DNA of 7,674 nucleotides from Bacteroidota bacterium. Its GTDB lineage: Bacteria > Bacteroidota > Ignavibacteria > Ignavibacteriales > Ignavibacteriaceae. The stretch spans positions 1-7,674 of the forward strand of contig JAJYOQ010000191.1 of the NCBI GenBank assembly GCA_021796135.1, given 5' to 3'. Under the pieces are notes generated by a model. That model made no database searches. It worked only from the letters and a program-made list of their open reading frames with translations, and was not told where the DNA came from. Below are positions 1 to 6,275 of the stretch, piece by piece (positions within the stretch are counted from its first letter, which is position 1; every line of letters starts with the position of its first letter). The translations under genes and the position numbers were made by a program.

Positions 1-128
1 AAATTTTTCTTTCATTTTTATTATATTTTCAACCGGACTTAAGAAATTTAACGATGGATGTATTCCTCCATAGTGACTTTCCAACTTTAACATTATAGAA
101 ATTCTAATCAGCTCAATCGGGAAAAAGG
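1..128 (-). pseudogene. Possible C-terminal remnant of an IS transposase/integrase, cut by the window edge
   Basis: Read on the minus strand, the frame whose codons end at base 1 is open across this stretch. From an ATG at 93-91 it contains HYGGIHPSLNFLSPVE, then a lysine-rich tail that runs off the window. This resembles the end of the catalytic domain of IS3/IS481-type integrases, where a Y-N-x-x-R-x-H-x-S-L-x-Y-L-T/S-P-x-E pattern is usual. The upstream part of such a domain is missing: the frame runs back into the 3' end of the RloB gene, and the usual Tyr-Asn stretch appears only in another frame (FYN near 100-108). I infer a truncated, frameshifted remnant rather than a working gene. 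The match rests on a short motif, and a chance resemblance is possible. It lies directly downstream of the defence cassette, where mobile-element debris is common. Confidence 0.4.
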
Positions 129-680
129 TCAGTAGCGCCTTAATTCGTCTATAAACTTATATATTGTCGAAGATGGATTCTCAAAATCTTTTAATGTCTT
201 TGCTCTTTCGTTAGCTTTATCAACTTGGGTAAAGAGTTTATCTTCCAATTCAGAGTTTAATCTTCCCTTCTCATAATTTTTATTTAATCCTTTAAAATCA
301 CGGATGCAAATGTTAGAAGATATATAAGCTCTTTGATCTTTATAATGAAGTAAGAACCAAAGTTCAATATTCGGGTTTGAAGCTAAAATAATTCCTTCTT
401 TAATAGACTTTAAACGTAATTTAAACTCTTCTGAATCCAAATCATACATCAAATAATTCTTATCTAAAGGCGAAGTAATTCCTTTTCTAATTTCTTTGAC
501 ATAATTCTTAATAAATTTATCTGAAATATTTTGACCGGTTACTTTTGTTTTTATTTGTATAGGAAGACGATATTTCTGCCTTAAAAAAGTTGAATAAGCT
601 TCTTCAGTTTTGCCTTCGCAGAATACTATGTAAACAGGATTAATTTTTCTTTTAAGTTTTATGCCCCTTTTACTTCTCAT
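129..680 (-). CDS. rloB: RloB-like TOPRIM-fold protein (AbiLii-type), second gene of a two-gene defence cassette
   Basis: The protein has 183 residues, at the short end for RloB-family proteins (usually about 200-240). A basic N-terminus (MRSKRGIKLKRK) leads into a beta strand ending in CEGKTEE (21-27), the acidic TOPRIM motif; a second acidic motif, YDLD, lies at 79-82. Residues 101-113 read SNPNIELWFLLHY, the hallmark SNPxxExWxLLH block of RloB, and NPSST near 168-172 matches the family's C-terminal block. TOPRIM motifs of this kind bind metal and act in nucleases and related enzymes, so nucleic-acid cleavage is likely but inferred. The start codon overlaps the end of the ATPase gene by 11 bases and has no clear Shine-Dalgarno sequence, which suggests translational coupling to it. 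In AbiL and the architecturally similar PARIS system the TOPRIM protein is the effector controlled by the ATPase. All motif residues are present, so it looks intact. Confidence 0.88.
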   Translation of the reverse strand: MRSKRGIKLKRKINPVYIVFCEGKTEEAYSTFLRQKYRLPIQIKTKVTGQNISDKFIKNYVKEIRKGITSPLDKNYLMYDLDSEEFKLRLKSIKEGIILASNPNIELWFLLHYKDQRAYISSNICIRDFKGLNKNYEKGRLNSELEDKLFTQVDKANERAKTLKDFENPSSTIYKFIDELRRY

Positions 681-1938
681 GAAGCAGCCATTCTATATTT
701 TCTTCGGAATCGTTCATAAATGGAATTGCATTGAATCGACCTTGTAAGTAGGCTTTCTCAACATCCAATGTGTCTCTAAAATCACTATAATCATATAAAG
801 AATATACCTCAGTAGATGCATCCTCCTTTTTATTACAAAAATAAATTTGATCCTTTCTTAGTTTTTTTAGGTCAAGCAAATTTGTGTTATGAGTAGCATA
901 AATTAATTGAGCGGCATTACTTTTATGGAATAGCTTTATTATAAATTCAACAATATGGGGATGCAGATTTGTTTCTAGTTCATCTATGAGTAGTATCTTA
1001 TTTTCCTTAGTAACATCTAAAATTGTTAAAAGAGCTAATAATAACTTTATAGTACCTGCGGACTCTTCAATATAAAATTCGAATTGCTGTTTAGCATCTT
1101 TCTTATGAATACTGGATATAAAAACTTTTTCCTCCATGTTTTCACTGAAATTAGTCGACATCTTATTATTTTCATCTTTTTTGAAATCAACACGCGCAAC
1201 TGGAACTTTATCTTTCCTTATTTTTAAATCAGAAATATCACTATCGGCAATTTGTAAGGCAGTAAGTAATTCATTTTTATAATTTTTAAAGTAATATTCA
1301 ATCTTAGCATCATTAGGTAAAATTAAATCCAGGACAAAGTATTGACTAAAAAATGTAAAGACATCTTTTGCAATTTCCCTATCCATTTGGCTTGCACGAG
1401 AAATGAAAAGTGTTTTTAATGAAGTGCTTTCTGCAACATCAAAAGGGCGATTAATTTGACTGCCAAAAATATACTTCTCTTTTTTAGTTTTCCCAGCATT
1501 TTCATCTCTTTCAAACACTTTTGTGATTCTTCCTTTGGGATAATAAGAAAGTGATTCTTTAATTATCTGCGTTCTGGTTAGCAGGAATGAGTATTCATAT
1601 TCGATATCGTTATGAACAAATCTTATAAAAAATGAGCTGGATTTATTAGGATAACCGTCAAATTTAAATGGGATAAAGTTAAAGACTGCATTCTCATTAT
1701 GTGAATGAGAATTTATTACCATAGATACACAAAACCGGATTGCTTTAATAATATTAGATTTACCGGATGCATTTGCTCCATAAAGGGCAAGCGTTTTAAT
1801 TACGTTGGTTTTACCATAATTAAAAATATTTTCAACTAATTCTTTTGCTTGCTTTGTCTGAATATTCGCAGCTCTCATATCTAGGGTAATCTCTTCCTTA
1901 ATAGAAAAGAAATTTGACAAACGAATTTCAAGTATCAT
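670..1938 (-). CDS. rloA: RloA/AbiLi-like AAA15-type ATPase, first gene of the defence cassette
   Basis: The 422-residue protein starts MILEIRLSNFFSIKEE, the usual opening of the RecF/SMC-like ATPases that pair with RloB. Walker A is GANASGKS (54-61, Lys60). An ABC-signature-like ESAG lies at 292-295, Walker B is KILLIDELET (314-323, Asp319 and Glu320), and the switch His350 sits in THNTNLLD. Near the C-terminus YLQGRFNAIPF (397-407) matches the GRFGAIP-like block common in this family. The long middle part (about 90-285) would be the insertion between the two ATPase halves and probably holds the sensing surface. All catalytic motifs are present. The start is supported by AAGG at 1949-1946, seven bases upstream of ATG, and by a strong promoter. 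Family knowledge: AbiLi/AbiLii gives phage resistance in lactococci, and rloA/rloB were first noted beside restriction genes in Campylobacter. The role as trigger for RloB is inferred. No restriction-modification gene is visible here. Confidence 0.87.
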   Translation of the reverse strand: MILEIRLSNFFSIKEEITLDMRAANIQTKQAKELVENIFNYGKTNVIKTLALYGANASGKSNIIKAIRFCVSMVINSHSHNENAVFNFIPFKFDGYPNKSSSFFIRFVHNDIEYEYSFLLTRTQIIKESLSYYPKGRITKVFERDENAGKTKKEKYIFGSQINRPFDVAESTSLKTLFISRASQMDREIAKDVFTFFSQYFVLDLILPNDAKIEYYFKNYKNELLTALQIADSDISDLKIRKDKVPVARVDFKKDENNKMSTNFSENMEEKVFISSIHKKDAKQQFEFYIEESAGTIKLLLALLTILDVTKENKILLIDELETNLHPHIVEFIIKLFHKSNAAQLIYATHNTNLLDLKKLRKDQIYFCNKKEDASTEVYSLYDYSDFRDTLDVEKAYLQGRFNAIPFMNDSEENIEWLLHEK

Positions 1939-1968
1939 TTTATTACCTTGATTTGCAATTTATTTGCA

Positions 1969-1997
1969 AATATGCTAAATAAAAATGAATTTGTCAA
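1969..1997 (-). promoter_or_regulatory. Predicted promoter of the rloA-rloB cassette
   Basis: On the minus strand TTGACA (1997-1992, a perfect -35) is followed by a 17-base spacer and CATATT (1974-1969, four of six matches to the -10 consensus). The predicted start of transcription is near 1962, giving a leader of about 24 bases before the ATG at 1938. The same stretch also fits the Bacteroidota-type pattern (TTG, about 20 bases, then CATATTTG against TAnnTTTG) with one mismatch. A direct repeat of TTGCAAAT (about 1969-1962 and 1957-1950 on the minus strand) lies between the -10 box and the ribosome-binding site and could bind a regulator; this is speculative. Confidence 0.6.
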
Positions 1998-2214
1998 TTT
2001 ATATACTCATTTCCCCCCATTTTTAGATTTTATATCACGTATAAATCGAAGTAGCTTGTCTGCATGCTTAATCTTATCAGTATCCTGACTAAAACCACTT
2101 CAAGAATACCAAAATCGTGGTCAAGATTAATTCGAGAATAAATAAACGTTTTATAAACAATGGTTCTAGAGCGATATTAAAGCACGAATGGGGATTAGTT
2201 CATTATTATTTGAG
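1998..2214. other. Intergenic stretch with weak traces of decayed coding sequence
   Basis: No convincing gene is visible. On the minus strand a frame closed by TGA at 2007-2009 and preceded by a stop at 2100-2102 reads like a protein tail: SGFSQDTDKIKHADKLLRF, then a short basic end. It has no ATG. A second minus-strand frame ending at TAA 2030-2032 reads through IYSRINLDHDFGILE. The two frames overlap, so at most one is real, or they are halves of one frameshifted relic. I do not recognise either. A plus-strand open frame from a GTG at 2117 ends inside the repeat field and looks accidental. From 2103 to 2214 I see no other signal. Confidence 0.3.
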
Positions 2215-2338
2215 GTTGTCCCTGACGGGACAATTGGACATCATAAATGATGTCCCTACAGACAGTGGTCATGTCCCTCCTGAATTAAGTTGTCCCTGAC
2301 GGGACAATTGGACATCATAAATGATGTCCCTACAGACA
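2215..2338. repeat. Two identical 50-bp palindromic repeats, 74 bp apart
   Basis: Bases 2215-2264 and 2289-2338 are identical over 50 bp. Each copy holds two perfect inverted repeats: TTGTCCCTGACGGGACAA (stem 7 bp, loop TGAC; 2216-2233 and 2290-2307) and GGACATCATAAATGATGTCC (stem 9 bp, loop AA; 2236-2255 and 2310-2329). The spacer (2265-2288) contains another GTCATGTCCC fragment, so it may be a degraded unit. The hairpin-rich, noncoding character resembles dispersed intergenic palindromes (REP or MITE-like elements). No transposase, terminal repeats or target-site duplication can be assigned. The second copy runs directly into the 32-bp tandem array. Confidence 0.9.
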
Positions 2339-2494
2339 ATTAGATGTCATAAGTGATGTCCATGCGGACAATTGGATGCCATAAGTGATGTCCATGCGGA
2401 CAATTGGATGTCATAAGTGATGTTCATGCGGACAATTGGATGTCATAAGTGATGTTCATGCGGACAATTGGATGTCATTAGTGATGTCCCTGTT
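2303..2494. repeat. Tandem array of six 32-bp palindromic units
   Basis: Units start at 2303, 2335, 2367, 2399, 2431 and 2463, each exactly 32 bp, opening with GACAATT and carrying an ATG-rich palindrome of the type GGATGTCATAAGTGATGTCC. The units at 2399 and 2431 are identical; the others differ at a few positions. An isolated seventh unit lies at 2229-2260. The first unit keeps the perfect GGACATCAT/ATGATGTCC hairpin, and the later ones are variants. A second short hairpin, TGTCCATGCGGACA, spans most unit junctions. There are no unique spacers, so this is not a CRISPR array. A period of 32 is not a multiple of three, which argues against a coding repeat, and it is close to three DNA helical turns. 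The array sits between the 3' end of the GHL10 gene and the defence-cassette promoter. Confidence 0.93.
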
Positions 2495-2542
2495 ATTGAT
2501 GGAATGCCATGTTTATATGATATAGAAATTTTAAATGGTTTA

Positions 2543-4921
2543 TTATTTTAGGAGAATCATTTTTTTTGCGAAGAATTTATTATTTGCTGTCATTGTGTAT
2601 ATATAAATTCCGGAGGGTAATCTATTTGCGTTAAAGCTTATAGAGTAATATCCGGATGAGAAATTTCCTTTTACGGGTTCTGATATCAATGAACCTAGCA
2701 TATTATAAATTTTCAAATCTACATATCCGCTTTCGGGCAGTGAAAATTTTATTATTGTTGAATTATTAAATGGGTTTGGATAATTCTGGCTTAATTCATA
2801 ATTGACCGGAACTTTTGAGGAACTTGTAATATTGGTTAATGTTCTGGTTAAAAATCCATTCGTATTGCTCCAGCCGCTTGCTCCGTATTGGTTAGCTGCT
2901 TGTACTCTCCAAAAATACTTTGTGTTTTGATTCATATTTTGGAAATAAAATGTTGTGTCTTGAATATTGGATGAATCGATTATTAAGAATTCGGGTGCAA
3001 TAGTAAGTGACCTTGAAATTTGGAGTTCATAAGATGTTGCGAAGTTTGAAGCTGACCAAACCAGGGTTGTATCCAAAGAAATATTTGTGGATGCTTGCAG
3101 CGGGCTTAACAATTGCGGCGGTTTCGGAAATCCCGTGATAAAGCTTCTGACTTGCGAATATAATCCGGCGCCTGCAATATTATAAGCATTAACTCTCCAA
3201 AAATATTCTTGAAGTCCGAGTAAATTTGTAACTGAATATGAAGTGTCGGTTAGTCCGGATACATTAACAAACAAATTTGAATTAAAAGTAGAGTCCGTAG
3301 ATACCTGCAAGTTATATCCGGAAGAACCGGCTGTATAATTCCAGGTTAGGACGGTTGTGTCTCTTTGATTAGCTGCATTTTGCAATGGTGATAAAAGAGA
3401 GACTATTCCCGGCGGATTAACTTGTATTAAATTACTAATGCTGCTTTCATTTGAGGTATGGTCAAGGGAAGTTACTCCAAAATATAAAGGAGCATATTGA
3501 TAATTTCCATTTCCGTTCAATAATTCGGATTGTAATCCTGTAACATCATAAATATTTGAAGCTTTATCGATATCTGACTGCTGAACCGAATTATTAGAAA
3601 ATTTGTAGACAACATATTTAACCGCAGTATCGCCGTCAATTGCTTTCGTGGGCGGATTCCATATTAGACCTGCAACTCCGGTACCGGGAATTCTGGCAAA
3701 CATTAAATTTTGCACCGGATTAGGTGCGACAGAATCTATCCATTTCATTACAGGTGAAAGTGCATAGTATTGATAAAAATTATTTTTCAATGAATCTGCA
3801 AAACCGCGTTCATTATCCATTAAGCCAACCAATGCTCTGAAGTAGATATTACCTTTGCAATATGGATTGCTTCGATCCAGTCTTAAGTGATTCGGCATTT
3901 CAGAAGCTGTCCAATTATTTATTTGATATGCAGCCTCGCCGGGATAAAAATCCCTTCCATAAGCCATAGCTGAATCGGCATACCAATTCATAAGTGCATT
4001 GTAATCCTGTTTTCCTCCAATCTTCCAATACAATTGCGGAGTAATATAATCGATATAATGATTCCTCAGCCAATACATGCAATCGGCATAAAGAGCATCA
4101 TAACTTGAAAGTCCGGTAATACCGGATGGAACATTATTTTTCCAAATTCCGAAGGGTGAAATTCCAAACTTAACATAAGGTTTAATGGCTTTAATGCTGT
4201 CTTCGACTTCCTGAATCAGCAGATTTACATTATTCCTTCTCCAATCACTAAGATTAGTATAACCATTAGGATATTGCTGAAAAGCAGCGCTATCATTAAA
4301 AGTATGGATGCCGTCGGGATATGGGTAGAAGTAATCGTCAAAATGAATACCGTCAACATCGTATCTTCTTACAACATCAGAAATTATTTTTGCAATATAA
4401 TCGCGAACCGCAGGTAGTCCGGGATTTAATACGTCAATTTTTCCGTAAGGGACAATCCAATCCGGATGCTGAACAGTAACGTGGGATGCGGCAATAGAAT
4501 AAGTGCCAACATTATTAATTGCGCGATAAGGATTAAACCACGCATGTATTTCTATACCTCTTTTATGAGCTTCCTGAACGGCAAATTGGAGCGGATCATA
4601 ATACGGGCTGGGAGCTTTTCCCTGCTGTCCTGTAAGCCAGTATGACCACGGTTCATAAGGAGAATTATACAATGCATCGCATTCATCTCTTACTTGAAAG
4701 ATAACTGCATTAATTCCTAAGGCTTTTAATCCGTCGAGAATAGAAATAAGCTGGGCTTGCTGTTGAGCAGTTGTTAAATTATTGGAAGACGGCCAATCAA
4801 GATTTTGGACAGTTGCTATCCATGCGCCGCGGAATTCTCTTTTAGGAGGCGCCGATTGCGGAAAAAGTTCAGAGGCAAAAAATGTTATACAGAATATGGA
4901 AGTTAAAACTAATTTTTTCAT
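2543..4921 (-). CDS. Secreted GHL10-type (DUF187) glycoside hydrolase-like protein with FN3-like domains and T9SS tail
   Basis: The protein has 792 residues. A signal peptide (about 1-22, MKK then a hydrophobic run) is followed by a GHL10 catalytic domain from about 27 to 345. Hallmarks are REFRGAWIATVQNLDWPS (28-45), the strand INAVIFQVRDECDALY (70-85), IEIHAWFNPYRA (123-134), DGIHFDDYFYP (190-200, with acidic residues Asp195/Asp196), KFGISPFGIW (251-260) and YITPQLYW (292-299). Three fibronectin-III-like segments follow (about 398-500, 503-597, 600-694), the last two sharing a YFWRV motif. The T9SS type A sorting domain occupies about 705-792, starting YELSQNYPNPFNNST. Known relatives include E. 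coli DigH (YddW), which cuts peptidoglycan glycan strands stripped of peptides; the substrate here is unknown. The product is probably exported across the outer membrane and held on the surface or released. The ribosome-binding site is weak. It is unlikely to be co-transcribed with the defence cassette, which has its own promoter. Confidence 0.9.
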   Translation of the reverse strand: MKKLVLTSIFCITFFASELFPQSAPPKREFRGAWIATVQNLDWPSSNNLTTAQQQAQLISILDGLKALGINAVIFQVRDECDALYNSPYEPWSYWLTGQQGKAPSPYYDPLQFAVQEAHKRGIEIHAWFNPYRAINNVGTYSIAASHVTVQHPDWIVPYGKIDVLNPGLPAVRDYIAKIISDVVRRYDVDGIHFDDYFYPYPDGIHTFNDSAAFQQYPNGYTNLSDWRRNNVNLLIQEVEDSIKAIKPYVKFGISPFGIWKNNVPSGITGLSSYDALYADCMYWLRNHYIDYITPQLYWKIGGKQDYNALMNWYADSAMAYGRDFYPGEAAYQINNWTASEMPNHLRLDRSNPYCKGNIYFRALVGLMDNERGFADSLKNNFYQYYALSPVMKWIDSVAPNPVQNLMFARIPGTGVAGLIWNPPTKAIDGDTAVKYVVYKFSNNSVQQSDIDKASNIYDVTGLQSELLNGNGNYQYAPLYFGVTSLDHTSNESSISNLIQVNPPGIVSLLSPLQNAANQRDTTVLTWNYTAGSSGYNLQVSTDSTFNSNLFVNVSGLTDTSYSVTNLLGLQEYFWRVNAYNIAGAGLYSQVRSFITGFPKPPQLLSPLQASTNISLDTTLVWSASNFATSYELQISRSLTIAPEFLIIDSSNIQDTTFYFQNMNQNTKYFWRVQAANQYGASGWSNTNGFLTRTLTNITSSSKVPVNYELSQNYPNPFNNSTIIKFSLPESGYVDLKIYNMLGSLISEPVKGNFSSGYYSISFNANRLPSGIYIYTMTANNKFFAKKMILLK

Positions 4922-4960
4922 AGAACTTAACTGAAATTAAGAGATCATAATATTAGTAAT

Positions 4961-4990
4961 ATTGTATAAAAATTGATAATAATTCAGCAA
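4961..4990 (-). promoter_or_regulatory. Possible promoter of the GHL10 gene
   Basis: On the minus strand TTGCTG (4990-4985) is separated by 18 bases from TACAAT (4966-4961, five of six matches to the -10 consensus). This would start transcription near 4954 and leave a leader of roughly 33 bases before the ATG at 4921. The -35 half is weak and the region is AT-rich, so chance matches are likely. The REP-like hairpin at 5001-5021 lies just upstream. Confidence 0.3.
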
Positions 4991-5000
4991 CCCAATATGG

Positions 5001-5021
5001 ATGCCGGGTCAAGCCCGGCAT
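5001..5021. repeat. REP-like GC-rich hairpin between the acyltransferase and GHL10 genes
   Basis: ATGCCGGG (5001-5008), loop TCAAG and CCCGGCAT (5014-5021) form a perfect 8-bp stem in an otherwise AT-rich gap. The wording resembles short dispersed intergenic palindromes found in many bacterial genomes. It lies about 33 bases downstream of the acyltransferase stop codon and could pause or partly terminate its transcription. There is no T-run after the stem on the minus strand, so it is not a standard intrinsic terminator. Confidence 0.7.
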
Positions 5022-5054
5022 GACAATAGACAGCGGACAGCAGTCTGATGTAAG

Positions 5055-6179
5055 TTAAATCCTCCAATAAATATTTCTTTTATTGCACCAAAGTAGTACT
5101 ACCCATAAAACAGCGGTCCATACCAAGCCAATGAACATACCATACCAGCCGCTCAGTCCTATTAGATAAGGTTTAAAGCCCAAAGCATAAGCAAATATTC
5201 TGACAATCGGCTGAAGGAAATAGCCAAGTAAAGCGTTTGAGCCGAACACAATTAATGCCCAAGCCCATTTTTGATATTTTGCGACATCCATTATTAAATA
5301 AAAAATCAAAAAGGTTAATGCTGAAATTCCGGAAGAGGCTAAAGCATAAGAAACAGAGACTGTATCTTTATCCATTGCAAATTTCGGAAATTGATATAGA
5401 TGAAGTGCAAAGCCAATAACAAAAAATACTACGCCGATTAGTAGAGACTGCCTGATAATAATTTTATGAGATTTAGAAAGCAGAGCATCTCCGAGAATAG
5501 TTCCGACAATAGTAATTGTACCATAGGAAATAGAAGCCCATGGAGTGCAATGGATAGTCAAAGGAGTAAGAGGATCACCCGAGGGATTTGCGATAGTCCA
5601 GAATCCCGCATTCGGATTTCCAAGGTGCAGCCACCATGTAAAATTTAAAGACATAAATAAGTGAAAACCGGCAATTACAAAAACAGCTATCCATCTTTGC
5701 CATTGAGGCAGGAGAGTAGCCACAGCACCCATAAAATAAGCGATGCCGATTGCCTGAAGAATTCCCCACCAGTATGAAATTCCTCCCCATGAATTTGCAG
5801 AACCAAGAGCAAGCGATATATAAAGAACGCCGAGTAAAATTAAAAGAATAGTTCTTTTACCGACATGCTTCCACCAGTCAGAGCCTCTTCTTTTTTTACT
5901 CAATGTAAGAGACATACCTACAATGAAAACAAAGAACGGTGCGACAAGATCGGTGAAGGTTAATCCGACACCTGTAGCATTTATAGCATCTCCGGCATGT
6001 TTAAAAGTAGAAACCGGAGGGCTTCCGAACCATGACATAGTTAAGGGTAATTGAGTATAATTTGCTACCTGAATAACAAATATCATTGCAAGGACAGTAA
6101 AGCCGCGGAAAGCATCGATAGAAGAGATTCTAAAACTTTGTTTCGGCTGGGTAGGTGCAGAAGAAATTGAATCGGTCAT
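5055..6179 (-). CDS. DUF5009/HGSNAT-like polytopic membrane acyltransferase
   Basis: The 374-residue protein has about ten hydrophobic membrane segments (roughly 24-42, 74-95, 108-127, 133-157, 162-180, 215-233, 244-262, 276-299, 304-325, 345-365). The N-terminal RISSIDAFRGFTVLAMI (17-33) is the conserved SxDxxRG opening of the YeiB/NagX/HGSNAT group, and GLTFTDLVAPFFVFIVGMS (72-90) matches the second family block. His61 in FKHAG, just before that block, aligns by eye with the catalytic histidine of human heparan-alpha-glucosaminide N-acetyltransferase (QHSSWNGLTVADL). Relatives move acetyl groups from cytoplasmic acetyl-CoA to sugars across the membrane; donor and acceptor here are unknown. 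AGGAG (6191-6187) lies seven bases before the ATG and fixes the start. The gene follows a strong terminator, so it must have its own promoter in 6180-6231, but I see no clear one. Only a short inverted repeat (TCTATT/AATAGA, 6204-6220) stands out there. Confidence 0.85.
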   Translation of the reverse strand: MTDSISSAPTQPKQSFRISSIDAFRGFTVLAMIFVIQVANYTQLPLTMSWFGSPPVSTFKHAGDAINATGVGLTFTDLVAPFFVFIVGMSLTLSKKRRGSDWWKHVGKRTILLILLGVLYISLALGSANSWGGISYWWGILQAIGIAYFMGAVATLLPQWQRWIAVFVIAGFHLFMSLNFTWWLHLGNPNAGFWTIANPSGDPLTPLTIHCTPWASISYGTITIVGTILGDALLSKSHKIIIRQSLLIGVVFFVIGFALHLYQFPKFAMDKDTVSVSYALASSGISALTFLIFYLIMDVAKYQKWAWALIVFGSNALLGYFLQPIVRIFAYALGFKPYLIGLSGWYGMFIGLVWTAVLWVVLLWCNKRNIYWRI

Positions 6180-6231
6180 TTTTTTGCTCCTGATGATAGT
6201 TTATCTATTAATAAAATAGAAAAAAATTCAT

Positions 6232-6259
6232 AAAAAAAGCCCCGATAATTCGGGGCTTT
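6232..6259 (-). terminator. Intrinsic terminator of the beta-propeller gene
   Basis: On the minus strand AAAGCCCCGA (6259-6250), loop ATTA and TCGGGGCTTT (6245-6236) make a perfect 10-bp stem. It merges into a run of seven T residues (6238-6232) and begins 17 bases after the stop codon at 6276. The A-rich left arm also gives the plus strand a shorter mirror version, but no plus-strand gene uses it. It separates the beta-propeller gene transcriptionally from the acyltransferase gene. Confidence 0.93.
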
Positions 6260-6275
6260 AAGAAAGGAAGTACTT

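Noticed and set aside
129..1938. PARIS (AriA/AriB) system
   Set aside because: The architecture is similar, but the TOPRIM protein carries the RloB block SNPxxExW and is short, so RloA/RloB (AbiL-like) fits better than the DUF4435 protein AriB.
2117..2299. Plus-strand gene of 60 codons
   Set aside because: It has a GTG start without a ribosome-binding site, no recognisable motif, and a second half made of noncoding palindromic repeat.
2303..2494. CRISPR array
   Set aside because: The units abut with no unique spacers, and each whole 32-bp period is repeated. No cas gene is present in the window.
129..2542. Retron or other reverse-transcriptase system with the hairpin field as its noncoding RNA
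   Set aside because: No reverse transcriptase motif is present on either strand, and the repeats are tandem rather than a single msr-msd structure.
5001..5021. Intrinsic terminator of the acyltransferase gene
   Set aside because: The stem is strong, but no T-run follows it on the minus strand.
5237..5648. Two short plus-strand open frames of 60 codons each (5237-5419 and 5466-5648)
   Set aside because: They lie antisense inside the membrane acyltransferase gene, whose protein is clearly conserved in style, and they show no motifs of their own.
5575..5790. Minus-strand 71-codon frame inside the acyltransferase gene
   Set aside because: It is an out-of-frame shadow of a recognisable membrane protein gene.
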